A stretch of DNA of 64,000 bases from Clytia hemisphaerica (lineage: Eukaryota; Cnidaria; Hydrozoa; Leptothecata; Clytiidae), in NCBI GenBank assembly GCA_902728285.1, contig CACVBU010000363.1, positions 543,497-607,496 on the forward strand, given 5' to 3'. Position numbers and translations under genes: made by a program. Shown here piece after piece: positions 34,870-46,281 of the stretch. The notes beneath the pieces are model-generated. The model searched no databases and was not told the DNA's origin. It saw nothing but the letters and a program-made list of their open reading frames with translations. Numbering within the stretch: the stretch's first letter is position 1; every line of letters begins with the position of its first letter.

Positions 34870-36026
34870 ATGGCATCGGCAGAACCATCCGTACTACCCA
34901 AACGAAAAGCTGCTTCCAAAAAAGTCGCACCAAAGGATGAGATCATTATTTGTACCGAAAATCGCTGCGTCGCTGATAATGATAAGGACTCGCTGATCTG
35001 TTCGAGCTGCAAAAGATCTGTTCACTATCGATGTTGCCTGCTTCCTGCGTTTGCAATACAAACAATTGAAGAAAATAGACTTCAAAAATTTATTTGTATC
35101 AATTGCGTTGAAGTCCCGACTAAGCTGCTCGAACTTGTCCCTAAGAAAGAAAAAGCCCAACCATCCCTTCAAACACAAAACGAAATGAAAAGACTTCGTA
35201 GAGAAATCGATGCATGTGAGGGAATAATAAAGAGCAGTAGAGAGTTCGAAGATCACCTAAAAAGACAGCTCGAGGACAAAGACGCCGATCTCCAACTTTT
35301 GAAAAATGATCTTAAAGCTGATCCTGGCCTGCATACACTTGAGTTTGCGGAAAACAAATTTGAAAGAAAACTAGATGAATTCAAATACAGTATCCTATCA
35401 ACGATAAAAGATGAATGCCAGCAAGCTTTGAAGTCCTATTCAGAAGTCACCAAATCTGGTCTTTCTCAGCAGACGAGTGATACAAACGGAATCAAGATTG
35501 CGATAAAACAAGCAAGAGACGAAGAGATAGCCCACGAGATGGAGAAGAGAAGAAGATGTACAAACATCATTGTGCATGGAATGAAAGAGCAAGAGCAGGT
35601 ATGTGATAATAGTGACACACCCAATCATACTGTGAATGGAGTGAACAATTAGTAAAAGATCTTCATGTCACCTCTAAGATAAAGAGAGTTTTTAGAATAG
35701 GGAAGAAGCCCAACCGTCCACTATTGATATGCCTCAATAGTGAGGAAGATAAAGATAAGCTAATGGGAAATCTCCCGTCACTAAAGGGAAACGAAAAGTA
35801 TAAGGGCATGAGCATCACGGAAGACCTATGTAGATCCGACCGCGAATGCTATAAAGAACTGTCCCAGCAGGCTAAAGACCGAAATCGTAATCTCACCACG
35901 AATGAGTTCATTTGGAGAGTCCGAGGATCCTCAAAAAACGGATTCGACCTAAAGAAGGTTTACAAAAAAACGACACTAAACAACAGCCAAACCAACGTAA
36001 CAGACAACAACCCAACCAGCCAATAA
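34870..36026 (+). pseudogene. LINE ORF1 protein: PHD-like finger, coiled coil, C-terminal nucleic-acid domain
   Basis: The frame starts at an ATG with a basic leader (LPKRKAASKK). Residues 28-79 form a C4HC3 PHD-like finger: C28, C33, C44, C47, H52, C55, C76, C79. Residues about 100-190 are a charged coiled coil. The frame ends at 35652, but coding continues one frame over as KIKRVFRIGKKPNRPLLICL to 36026, matching the RRM-like and C-terminal part of LINE ORF1 proteins, so there is one indel near 35610. ORF1 proteins bind the element RNA and act as chaperones in the ribonucleoprotein. PHD-bearing ORF1 proteins are known in CR1-type elements. Confidence 0.75.
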
Positions 36027-37185
36027 GGCCAAACAAAAATGATAACGACGATAGCTCAAATGAAAACCCATCAAACCAAAACATGAACAAACCTACAGAA
36101 ACAACCCCAACAATTAGAGAACTTAGGATAATTTACACAAACGCTGACCAAATGACAAGTAAAAAGAAAAATGAACTGTTAAAAACGGTAATCGCAGAAC
36201 AACCACATATAATTGCCATCACTGAGGTAAACACCAAACGAGTCTCCGAGAGAAAAGATCAAGACTACTCTTTCGAAAATTACTCCACACCATATAAAAC
36301 AAATATTGGAATGAAAAAAGAAGAGGAATTATAATACTAGTTCACAACTCCATTGAACACCTTATCCTACAAATAGAAACAAAAATTCGATTTGAAGAGG
36401 TCTGCCTGATAGAAATAGCAATGCAGAACAAAGACACAATGTTATTTGGCTGCTTTTATAGAAGCCCGACCAAAACCGATACAAACGACTACGATGAAAA
36501 TAACAAGAACATGAACAAGCTCATAAAAGATCTCTGCTTAAACCCAAAATACACTCACCTATGTCTTGTAGGAGACTTTAACTACGGAAAGATCGATTGG
36601 AAACATTGGTCTTCCCCATGCGAAGAAGATAGCAACGAGGAAAGATTTCTCGATGCTCTAAGAGACTCTTTCTTATACCAACATGTCCTCGAACCAACAC
36701 GCCGACGTGGAACCGATAGGCCATCGACACTCGATCTCATCCTTACAGGGGAAGAAAACCAAGTCTCTGAGATAAAATATCTTGCCCCACTCCATCTCAG
36801 TGATCATAGTGTCCTCTTTTTTAAATTCTATGGCTACTTCACTCTCAAGGATGAACTAAATAGATATCAATATAACAAAGCTAACTACCACCTAATGCGA
36901 ACCCATCTGAGCCAAATAAACTGGTCCACCAACTTCATCCAGCGGTCAGTAGAATTAAATGTAAATGAGAGCTGGGACCTGTTCCTAAAGCAAATGATCG
37001 AGCTCCGAAACCTTTATGTGCCAACTTCCAACAATAACAACAAAGACTTGTCAAATAAGATCAAAAAAGGCAAATGCCCATTAAATTCAAACACTTGTTA
37101 CCTAATTAATGAGAAACGAAAAGCACATAGAAAATGGGTCAACTCTCTACATGATGAAGACACTGAAAGATATAGAAGAGAGTAA
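35950..37185 (+). pseudogene. LINE ORF2 N-terminal part: endonuclease
   Basis: The endonuclease starts near LRIIYTNADQMTSKKKNELL (36122) and contains IIAITEVNTK (metal-binding E), VGDFNYGKIDW (D and N), and LHLSDHSVLFF (catalytic SDH). The stretch GTDRPSTLDLILTG lies between them, as in apurinic/apyrimidinic-like endonucleases of LINEs. This enzyme nicks the target to prime reverse transcription. Coding moves one frame near 36320 and again near 37170, so the protein as written is split, but every catalytic motif is present. Confidence 0.8.
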
Positions 37186-39022
37186 GTATGTAACAAGCCG
37201 TAATATTGCCAAAAGAGCCCTGACTCGATCCAAAAGAGAATTCGAGAAAAAGATCAGCAAACAGTCCAAAACAAACCCAAAAAGATTCTGGAAATACACA
37301 CGTAGTAACCTTAAGGCAAGATCTGGAATCCACCCTCTGCTTGAGAATCCAAATGACGAAAACTCCATTAAGTATGACGATAAAAGTAAAGCTGACATCC
37401 TCCAGAACCAATTCTGTAGTGTTTTTACGCGTGAGCCACTCGAGGAGCTCCCTGAATTTGATTCTAGGACGGATAAAGAAGTTGAGATCAACATACTCAC
37501 TGAAACTATAAGGAAAGAACTAAAAAAGTTAAATCCAAATAAATCCCTCGGCCCAGATGAGCTTCACCCAAGGATGCTCAAGGAGCTTGCCGAATACATC
37601 GCAGAACCGATTTTCCTGATAATGACAAAATCTTTCAATGAGAGTTGTCTTCCGAAGGACTGGAAACTTGCAAACGTATCACCTGTCTATAAAAAAGGAA
37701 ACAAAAACATAGCAGAAAATTATCGTCCAATCAGTTTAACATCTATAGTTTGCCGAATAATGGAAAAGATTCTCAAAACCCATATTATGACATATCTTGA
37801 TCAAGAGAAATTACTATCTAGCAAACAACATGGCTTCATCAACCGCCGGTCAACTGTAACACAATTACTAAACTACCTAGATGCTTGCACCGAAGATATT
37901 GGAAACGGTAAAGCCGTAGACGCAATATACTTTGACTTTGCAAAAGCATTCGACTCAGTTCCTCATCAACGTCTCCTAATCAAACTGGAAGCATATGGGA
38001 TAAAAAACAAGTTGCTTGAATGGATCAAAGACTTCCTGAAGGATCGATCCCAGATTGTCAAAGTAAACGGAGTTGAATCGGTGCAAAAAGCAGTGCTCAG
38101 TGGAGTACCTCAAGGTAGTGTCCTAGGGCCTACCCTTTTCGTTCTCTATATCAACGATCTACCAGAATCCGTTAAGTCAAAACTATTCCTTTTTGCTGAC
38201 GACACCAAACTCGTCAATAAAGTGGAATCAGTTGAGGATGCACTAGTAATACAAAACGATATTAACCAACTACAAAAGTGGTCCGAAACATGGCTATTAA
38301 CTTTTCATCCTAACAAATGTCATGTGCTAACCCTAGGAAAGCCAAATAATATCAAACATGTACACGAATACACACTAGGGGATAAAATTCTTGAACGTGT
38401 ATCATTCGAAAAAGATCTTGGTGTTATCATCGATAAGAATCTCTCCTTTGACCAACACATATCAAATCAGGTGAAAAAAGCTAATTCAATGGCTGGTCTT
38501 ATCAGGCGGACCTTCACGTACCTCACTCCAGAACTGTTTCGAAAACTGTACGTAACATTTGTCAGACCACACTTAGAATACGCCCAGGTTATCTGGTCAC
38601 CAAAACTGAAAAAACACGCGAGATTGATAGAAGGTGTTCAGCGACGCGCATCTAAAACAGTTGAGACATGTGGACAGCTAAGCTATGAAAATCGAATGCA
38701 AAGAATCGGAATAACTAGTCTAAAATACAGACGCGAGGTAAGTGACATGGTTGAGATCTTTAAACATCTAAACTACTATGACAAATCTTGCATCCCTAAG
38801 AAATGTAACCAGCGAGGGAGACCTATGAGAACGCACGACTCTGAATTAGTAGTAATCTTTGGGAACGATGGTGTTCGCGGTCCGCAGAGTAACTCCCTAT
38901 ACTATTGGGGCATTAAGCAGTGGAATAGTTTGCCTTCTAAAGTAGTCAACTCATCCTCAGTGGAAGAATTTAAAGAGACCCTTAGTGTGGCCTGGAAAGC
39001 TAAAAAGTTTGAATATGATTGA
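37109..39022 (+). pseudogene. LINE ORF2 C-terminal part: reverse transcriptase
   Basis: A 637-residue open frame. After a basic linker come the RT motifs: LKKLNPNKSLGPDELHPRM, WKLANVSPVYKKG, NYRPISLTSIVCRIMEKIL, KQHGFINRRSTVTQLL, YFDFAKAFDSVPH (catalytic D), SGVPQGSVLGPTLF, FLFADDTKL (the two other aspartates), then GVIIDKNLSFDQHI and RPHLEYAQVIWSP. All RT blocks are present. The true protein starts upstream in another frame, so the ATG at 37109 is only the frame's first. The last residues are followed by a short untranslated tail. Confidence 0.85.
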
Positions 39023-39169
39023 AAGTGTCACTATTGTTGCATACCTGTCTATATTAACAATGTAAATAATTAACCCAAAATGTATGAGCGATTCATAGAG
39101 GCCCATGTGTCCGCACGGTGGCCTGCGAATTTGTAAAACAATATTATTATTTAAAAAATCCTAAACGAA

Positions 39170-40245
39170 AAACAACCCTATGAGGCTTTGAAGTTCGAAA
39201 GGATGTACAGTAATGGAATAAAATGTACAAAGATAACTAACTCACAAAAACAAAATAAGAAGAAATGATATTATATGATACAAGCGAATGACTACAAAGG
39301 CTAGGAGAGCACAATTATTCATTGTGGATGAGCTTTGTTTTAAGTTTTTTAGAGAAAATGGATAAACTGGAAGATTTCAGATTTAAACAATTACGATTCC
39401 AAATCTGAGGACCGTAGAATCGAATTGGAGAAGGAGAATCATCAAATACTAGAGTTGTGAGAGAATTAAGAGCTGGTTGGCGTGTACCAAGAGAATGTTT
39501 TGGTTTACTGAAGATTGTGCTTACAAATTTAGATGATGTGTTATTGACATATTTGTAGATTAATTTACCACATTCAAGTTTGTAAAGTGATGGTATTTTT
39601 AATGGTTCAAATTTCCCCAGTTTATTTTTATCAAATATTTTATTGATTTTATTAGATAGTTTATCAATTACGTTATTTAATTTTCCAAGGCTTTGGGTAT
39701 TAGGAGAAACCCCAAGAGGTAATACATATTGCAAGTGAGAATTTACAATGCATAATAAAGAGAAAAATACGTGATGGTGAAATCAAATGACTTAATTTAT
39801 TTATAAGACCTGAACCTTGTTTTACCTTTGTTGCGACATGATTGATATGGGTTTGCCAGTCTAGTTTTTCATCTATTATGACACCCAAATACTTTGCGGA
39901 ACTTACCCTTGTAATCTGAATTCCTGCTAACGATATGTTGAAGTTTTGTATATGTTTTTTCCCTGAAAAAAGAATAAAACAAGACTTTTTAATATTCAAT
40001 GACAATCTATTGTTGATCAGCCAATGGTTTACAAGTTCTAATTCATTGTTGACTATATTCTCAAAGGTGGCTGTGTCTTCATGACTTAGAAACAGGGACG
40101 TATCGTCAGCAAAAAGGGTAAAAGAAAATTTATTTGATGATAATGGTAGATCATTTATGTAAATAAGAAATAGTGTTGGGCCCAAAACAGACCCCTGGGG
40201 CACACCACATTCCATATTGTAGACTGGGCTAACAAAGGGGGAGAC
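39170..40245 (-). mobile_element. 5'-truncated LINE, reverse-transcriptase C-terminal half
   Basis: Read on the minus strand, coding starts abruptly near 40245 at NMECGVPQGSVLGPTLF and goes on through FTLFADDTSLFLSHED, AKYLGVIIDEKLDWQTHIN and (after a frame change near 39730) GKLIYKYVNNTSSKF and RFYGPQIWN, ending at 39315. It has lost everything before RT block 5, the normal result of incomplete target-primed reverse transcription. The FADD motif is intact. It differs in sequence from the LINE on its left, and the two elements meet tail to tail near 39160. Confidence 0.8.
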
Positions 40246-40488
40246 GGCTCAGCGGAGAGATCAGTAATTTAAGACTGTATATGGTTTCGTACCATCGATT
40301 AACTTATATTCTCATTTTCAACTTATAATAATTTGACAGCGTTTAGTTTAAATGAAACATCTTATAAAATAGGTTATACACTATTCGTGTCTCTTTCAAT
40401 CTCCGTCTTTCATCGTTTGAGTTGCAGCTTTTATAGCTGTCAACGGAATGTCAATGGAATGTCGTTAGATTTAAATAAAGTAACAGAT

Positions 40489-40655
40489 ATTGGTCTTGGG
40501 CCGCATGGATCTCATTCGTATGTTTGTTGCGGTTCGAGCATGTTTCAGCATTTGCGTAGGTTTAATCATCGATCGTTATGTAAGGTATAATTTCAGCATG
40601 TTTCAGCATTTTCGTAAGTTTTAATCATCGATCGTTATGTGATATTGGTCTTGGT
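40489..40655 (+). repeat. Duplicated ~45-bp phrase
   Basis: AGCATGTTTCAGCATTTGCG with TTTAATCATCGATCGTTATGT at 40538-40582 recurs at 40597-40640 with small changes, and GATATTGGTCTTGG occurs on both sides (40488 and 40642). A short local duplication of unknown role. Confidence 0.7.
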
Positions 40656-40837
40656 AGAGCCATTTTCTGATGGGGTGGCCAGCTTGTATTAAGCTCCAGC
40701 TGACATTCTCCACGGGTTGAATTTTTCTTGTCCCAAGAAAGTGTCAGGTTCTCCTCAAGGAAGTGTCCCATGACATTCTCCACGGCGTAATCGAACGTAG
40801 TAGTCGTAAGAAAGCGTTGGACCGGAGAGGTCGTTCG

Positions 40838-41105
40838 TGATATAACGGAATACGAGTGTGAAAAGTTCATACACTTCGTTCAGCTAGAGAAGGCTGCTCG
40901 TAACGTAAGCAACGTGATGAAATTAAAAATCGTCTTCTGGAAACTGTATAATAACGGAATACAAGTGTGAAAAGTTCATACACTCCGTCTATGTAGAGAA
41001 GGTTGCTTGTAACGGAAGCAATGCGATGAATACGATCCGAGGCCAAATCTGTTACACGGAATTACGGGAAGCGAGTGCGAAAAGTTCATGCGCTCGTATA
41101 AGAAT
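40838..41105 (+). repeat. Three ~100-bp tandem units with an imperfect palindrome
   Basis: Each unit contains GTGTGAAAAGTTCATACAC or a close variant (40856, 40967, 41065), preceded by ATAACGGAATAC or ACGGAATTACGG. The first two also share AGAGAAGG(C/T)TGCT(C/T)GTAACG. The core is near-palindromic, as in multimerised binding sites. The array lies about 900 bases upstream of the TATA-box gene and downstream (in element sense) of the gypsy envelope gene, so it could be an enhancer or an LTR part. Confidence 0.7.
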
Positions 41106-41254
41106 ATAAGCTTGTCAATTGGTAATGCTACAACACCATTATTTCCAATATACATACAATGTAATCATCATTTGGAACCAGCCAGACTGGATTTTAAAGT
41201 TATATAAAAATAACAAAAGTAATCCTAAGTAAAATCAAGATACTTGGCGATAAT

Positions 41255-41465
41255 TACAAGTAAAAAAAAAATCCTAGTAAAATGTTTTCTCAAAATTCTA
41301 TTTTATTTCTTTTTTTCGTGTTTTGATTTTTTATTTTTTTTGTATTTTGATTCTGTCTTTTCTTTTTCTTTTTCGCACGATTATTTATTTTTCTTTTGTA
41401 TTTTCATTTTCTTTCTTATCTTTTTTTTTTTTTTCTTTTTTTTTTTTTCCTTCATTTTATATATA
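41255..41465 (+). repeat. Pyrimidine-rich low-complexity tract
   Basis: A T-rich, C-poor run of about 200 bases with long T tracts. The frame across it is all Phe, Leu and Ser and is not a gene. Confidence 0.8.
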
Positions 41466-41925
41466 AGATACGGTAAATACGATTAAAATATGTGTAAATA
41501 TTAGGTAAAATATTATGGACTAAAGGTTTTCTGATTAAAGCGAAAGGCTCAGTCTCGTATCGATAGGATGATAGTGGCTACATTTTGCAATCATTCAAAA
41601 ACAAAGAAGCTATCCTAATTGCATGGGGCATTGCAAGAATGACGTTAAGTGCCCGAAGATTACTGTATTTCGTGAGGCTAAATTGGCTCGAAAACACGAT
41701 TATTGTAATGTTAATGAGTGTTTGACAAACAATAAATTAAAATAATCAGATAATCTATTCTCGGGCAGTGGGAGATACTGTTATTGCAATCTAAAAATTA
41801 AAACATGAAATTATGGTTAAAAACAATACTGGGATTTCCAAATTCCGTAAATTATTGGTAAACACTGAAATCTCCACGGGTTAAAGACTCAATTTAGACT
41901 AGCAAATGGTTAGATTAGCGAACGG

Positions 41926-41933
41926 TATAAATT
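41926..41933 (+). promoter_or_regulatory. TATA box of the small three-exon gene
   Basis: TATAAATT lies 75 bases before the ATG at 42001. Sites near 41955-41975 (CTGAAGAAGTTCAGC) are at a suitable distance for a transcription start. The placement is by motif only. Confidence 0.5.
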
Positions 41934-42000
41934 CAAATGAAATTTTGAGCTTGACAAACTGAAGAAGTTCAGCTATTGAAACTACAATCTTGTTTTGAAA

Positions 42001-42684
42001 ATGTCATCTCACGCAAGCAACTATCGATATGCCGTCGAGCTAAGGGATTTGTCCGAAATGCGGAGGAACTTCCCGCGAGTGGGCGGAGACCAAATTGTCC
42101 GTGAATATACTCTGAGGTCAGAGTTAAGGTGAGTAACCAAGTTCAATTTTGAATGAATTCGTTGTTATTAATAATCTTGCTAAACCTACCCAGTATTTCT
42201 ACTTACGTTTCACAACAACAATCACTTAAAATGTAAAAATACTGTATATACTCACCAGGTAATGGATTAAATTTTCTATTGTTTACCGTCTAGATTGGTG
42301 AAGGCCGTTGCGGTCAATCTTCTCAAACGCGTCCACGATGTGGGAGATGATGCAGCCCGAACAGCGATGGGGACTGCCCATTTGGATTTATATGAGTTCA
42401 CATCAGCCACCCTGGACCGCGAGCACCCGGAGGTCTCCTGGTACATGGAGGGGAACCTATTCAACGTAGCTGCGGGTGCTGGAGGCTTCGATCCGCCTCC
42501 CAGGAACAGGTGGCTGGTGGATATAATCCAGAATATCCACGAGGTAAGAAAACAAAATTCATTTCTAAATACAGTAAGAGATTATAGGTTATCGGTTATA
42601 CAGTGTGGTTACAATATGTTAAATACAATTCCTTTAATTGCTTTCAGGCAGGCTGAGGCGTTACTGGGCAGAACCCGTCGATAA
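42001..42684 (+). CDS. Compact three-exon gene, function unknown
   Basis: Exon 1 (42001-42128) starts MSSHASNYRYAVELRDLS; exon 2 (42294-42543) reads LVKAVAVNLLKRVHDVGD to WLVDIIQNIHE; exon 3 starts about 42652 and ends with RTR at the stop 42682. Exons 1 and 2 join exactly in phase across a GT-AG intron, which supports a real gene of about 135 residues. It has a TATA box, no signal peptide and no membrane segment. Exon 2 is clearly richer in GC than everything around it. I recognise no domain. It runs toward the gypsy envelope gene, so it could be an element-linked or virus-derived gene, or a captured host gene. Confidence 0.6.
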
Positions 42685-42808
42685 GATTATAATTGTAACA
42701 TAGGATTAATATATACTTCTTTTTTTTTTTTGTAAATTTTTATCGTGACTAACTATATAAAAAATGTCAAAATTGAAATTGCAGTAATTTTCAATATCTG
42801 GCTTACGG

Positions 42809-44596
42809 TTAAACGTTGTACTGGTGTGTAGTATCCTCACTTGTGTCACGGAAACGCAAGTTGGGATATAGTGCTTTAAGTGATTTCATTCTCGGTGGGA
42901 GTGGAGGTCTAGAATATTTTGGAGAATCATCCACTTGGCTACCCGATTCTAAACCTTTAACTGGGGCTGGGGCGGAAGGTAGTGGGCCACTTCTAGTACA
43001 AACCTCAGCGTAAATATTTTCGGGCTGTTTTGCTGGAAAAAATCTTCTGAGAACGTTAGTCGCTAAAGGATAGTTCGTTTGTTTTGTGTAGTACAAATAT
43101 AAGGTAAACAAAAATAGCAAGATTAGCACAATGACCTGGACCAAGCCTAATGGTCCACCGAAAATTCCTGAGATCATGTTTCCGGCGCCTGTTCCGGCGT
43201 CCTTAAGTAATTCACCTGTGGCCGGTAAAATTACTTTACTAGCATCTGCTATTGAACCTACTACAGCCTTGTCCAAATCGCCAGCCCCTTGAAGTCCGTC
43301 CTTAAGAGCTGAACCTATAGAGTGAATAATTTTCGAGGAACCATCGCCTATTTTCTCAATAGTGTAACCTAATGCCATACCGAAATTCGAAATGAAATCA
43401 GAGTCTGAGTCTGTCGTTGCAACTTCATGCATATCATTAAGCGATTGACTAGTAAGGGTTAGTAGCTGAAGAATGCTATATTGATCTAATCTTGGGGGTT
43501 TCCGAGCAAAAGCTTTTGAATCAAAACCAATTACTAGGTCGAGTATTTGGAATTCCTTTCTATTCACTAAATTTGATAAAACCGCTGGAGTGACTGTTCC
43601 TTTGGTGCCCACAACAAATGCTCTTTGATTTACGTCGACAACGTAAGTTGTTTCAGGTCTATCATCGCAGTTAATTTTTTGGCTCGTGTGAAGTAAGGAG
43701 CGGGACGGGACGTCCAAAAATAACAATTTTGTGGAGTATGGAATTCTCACGGGGAAGTGAGAGTAGCATGTTCCATTCCACTGTCTATCCCAATAGATTG
43801 AATATGACGTAACAGGGAAACAATTTCCTATAGAGAGTCCGTCACCTACTAGATCAAAGTGCTGACCAATTGTTCCTAAGAAATTATTGGAGGAGCCTGG
43901 AAAAGTGGACAGAACCCAACGCTCTAACTTCTGTATCCTCATTCGTCCTGACAAATAGCATTCCACGCATGTATTAAGTTTAGACGCTGTTGTTGATCTA
44001 CTGCAGCTAATGTGCTTCTAAAAGGGAAGCGGCAAACCACTCGGGTTTCCGCATACTTAAGCGTCGCGCCGACGCTTTTATAAGTTCGAAATGCCCTTTT
44101 AGAAATGTTTGGCTTTAAAACAAGTAACCATTATCGAGAACAAAAGCCCTACCCATACCTGGGAATTTCTTTTCAGTTGAATTGAACCACCTATTTTGAG
44201 TGAGCGTATTAAGATTAGAGACCTGTTCTTTCTGCTATATGTTTTCCTAAGGAGTGAAAAACTTTTGTGTCGAGATTTTTTGGCAAAGTCCAAACTATAA
44301 TGCTACCATGCGCTTCCTGAGGCCTACAATATGTCTTATTATAGGGGCAAGACGTAGTCGTAAGAGATTGGTGAAGATTAACGTCTCCACCAACAACGAA
44401 GGCTTTGTAAATGTTTATTGAGTAGTGGAAAAATTTTCGTGTCTTTGTGCGCATCCACGTACAGTCATAGCGTTCTGTAACGTCTAGTTCCCATTTACTT
44501 TCGTCGCTTGTCTGTTTTAGTACAAAATCGTTCTTTAATGTCTTAGCTCTCCAAACCCTTCTGCATTCTTTAGGCGTTGTAGAAACTTTAATTCTC
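42809..44596 (-). pseudogene. Gypsy envelope-like glycoprotein, middle and C-terminal parts
   Basis: Coding runs from 44590 (with CRRVWRA, WELDVTERYDCTW and TSCPYNKTYC, then GSIIVWTLP), breaks near 44214, and resumes as a 385-residue frame from 43966. That frame has a glycine/alanine-rich stretch (residues about 217-272), a transmembrane helix (about 274-293, GLVQVIVLILLFLFTLYLYY) and a ~90-residue cytoplasmic tail with proline-rich PLPSAPAP and RPPLPPR. The Gly-rich pre-membrane region and the W/C pattern resemble class III fusion glycoproteins such as those captured from chuviruses, but this is inference. It is a broken, old copy. Confidence 0.6.
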
Positions 44597-45331
44597 CTAA
44601 TTTTTTATGCCTTTCCCCAAGAAATTTTCTTCACATGATAGTGTTGCTTGAGATTTTTCGCAGTGGTAAAGTTTAATTGGCGTATATTTTGGTGAGTCAA
44701 GGAAAACTTCGCCTTCATATTTTTGAATACCCAATTTTTCGTCTGAGTTTGGAACTGTGCAATTTCTCAGCGTAGGAAATCTATAAATACCTGCTGGCTT
44801 GACCTTCGTGCAGTCAAAGATAGGTCCTAGGTTTAACGATGTGCAGTTACTAAACAAAGACACAAAAACAAGGAGTGCTAAGAGTGAGCGACTGGCGAGG
44901 CCTGGCTTGCTACTATTAATGGTCAGTTTCGGCTTGTTCGTGGCTGTAAGCGTGTTTACTTTAGGCTGATGACGTAATCTCTTTCGAAGGGTATCTAAAG
45001 GAATTTCATCTTCGCTATCATCATTTTGGTTCGCATTTTGTCTGATTGGCGCATCGTCAGGGTCATCAAATGGTTTCATGCGGTTAACATGGGTTGGCGC
45101 TTTGAGGACTTTACCTGACATGTCTGAGATAAAGAACAACACATCGGACAGTTTTTGTTTCAAAATAAAAGGTCCAATATATTTCTCTTGCAATTTTGGA
45201 CTCAGTCCTTTTTTTCTTGCTTCCTTCTTAAGTAAGATCTTGTCACCAACCGAAAATTTCGAGACGCTAGCCTTTTTGTCGTAATTCTTTTTCATGACTT
45301 TGCGACTTTTCCATTTGCTCTTTTGCTTCAT
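44597..45331 (-). pseudogene. Gypsy integrase end joined to the start of an envelope-like protein
   Basis: The 244-residue frame begins in the integrase tail, with VGDKILLKKEARKKG and YIGPFILKQKLSDVLFFIS, a GPY/F-like module. It continues into an acidic linker, then a hydrophobic stretch SRSLLALLVFVSLFSNCTS near residues 146-164 that looks like a signal peptide. The following part has regularly spaced cysteines (FDCTK, LRNCTVP, YHCEKS, LSCEEN), as in a secreted glycoprotein. So pol runs directly into an envelope-like gene, which in active elements would be expressed by splicing or processing. The frame ends at 44597 and continues in another frame. Confidence 0.7.
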
Positions 45332-45351
45332 CTTGCGCTATTTGCAGTGTC

Positions 45352-46077
45352 TCAAACGATATTTTCGCGAAAAGATGATAGGGGTTCGCAAGTTTTAGTA
45401 GGGGGTAACAACGCTATATCCCCGGGCAACCTAGCTTCTCGTCCGTGAGTTAGAAAGAAGGGGGTTTTCTTTGTGGCATTAGAAGCCGTAGTCCTTATAG
45501 CTAATAAAACTCCAGGAATATAGGTATCCCAATCCTTTTGCGAATCCCCGCAGTAAATTGCTAATCTCTTTACGAGGGTACCGTTGAGTCTTTCGCACAT
45601 CCCATTGGTTTGGGGATGGTAAGAGCTTGTATTTATTTTCTGCGTGTTTGTGATGCGGCAAACCTCTCGCAAAAGCTTCGATAAAAGTTAGTACCCCGGT
45701 CGGACAGCAGTTCCGACGGAGCTCCGTGGCGGCAGACTTTCGTTAAAAAAAATGCGAGCAATAACAGGCGCTTCGGCTGTTGGAATTGGAAAAGCTTCTG
45801 GCCATCTAGTGAAATGATCAGTTGCGACTAAAATGTACTTATTTCCGTTATCAGAAACTGGAAATGGGCCGGTAATATCTACGGCTAAACGATCAAATGG
45901 GGCCGGAATAGGTAATGGTTTTAATGGTGCTCTTTTTGTACCTACACCGAGCTTATAGGAGGCGCATTCTGGGCAAGACTTAACCCATCTTTGGCAATCG
46001 GCGTACATTTTTTTCCAAAAATAGCGGCTTCGAATTTTCTTGTAAGTCTTATCGGCATCAAAATGACCACCTGTCAC
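45352..46077 (-). pseudogene. Gypsy integrase: zinc-binding and core
   Basis: The part from 46077 has GGHFDADKTYKKIRSRYFWK and WVKSCPECASYKLG (HHCC zinc-binding domain), then FDRLAVDITGPFPVS (catalytic D) and DHFTRWPEAFPIPTAEA. After frame changes near 45720 and 45675 the core resumes around LLSDRGTNF (second D) and YHPQTNGMCERLNGTL (E). All catalytic residues are present but the frame is broken twice. It integrates the element's DNA copy. Confidence 0.82.
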
Positions 46078-46281
46078 GGAATCGTGGTGATCAATTAAAA
46101 CTTTCTGTTGTAATCGCTTTGGAACTACTAGTTCTATATTTGCTTCGGCTTTTTCGGCCGCTTGAAGGTATTGTTACGTGATGAAGAATACCGTAATCAT
46201 TGACTAAGTAAGAGGAGCTATTGATAAAGTCTCTTTTGGCGTTGATCTTTTGAGTGAAGGCGCTCATTCAGATGTAAAAAA

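Larger units (their letters stand above)
34870..39160 (+). mobile_element. CR1-like non-LTR retrotransposon, near full length
   Basis: Two ORF regions and a 3' tail. ORF1 (34870-36026) has a PHD-like zinc finger and coiled coil; ORF2 (about 35950-39022) has an apurinic-type endonuclease and a reverse transcriptase. The tail ends in ATATTATTATT near 39155. RT features (GPDELHPRMLKELAEY, FDFAKAFDSVPH, SGVPQGSVLGP, FLFADDTKL) place it with CR1/Jockey-type LINEs. Frame changes occur near 35610, 36320 and 37170. The 5' end cannot be placed, but lies before 34870. Confidence 0.88.

Noticed and set aside
41244-41486. 80-residue Phe-rich frame that could look like a membrane protein
   Set aside because: It is a pyrimidine-rich low-complexity tract.
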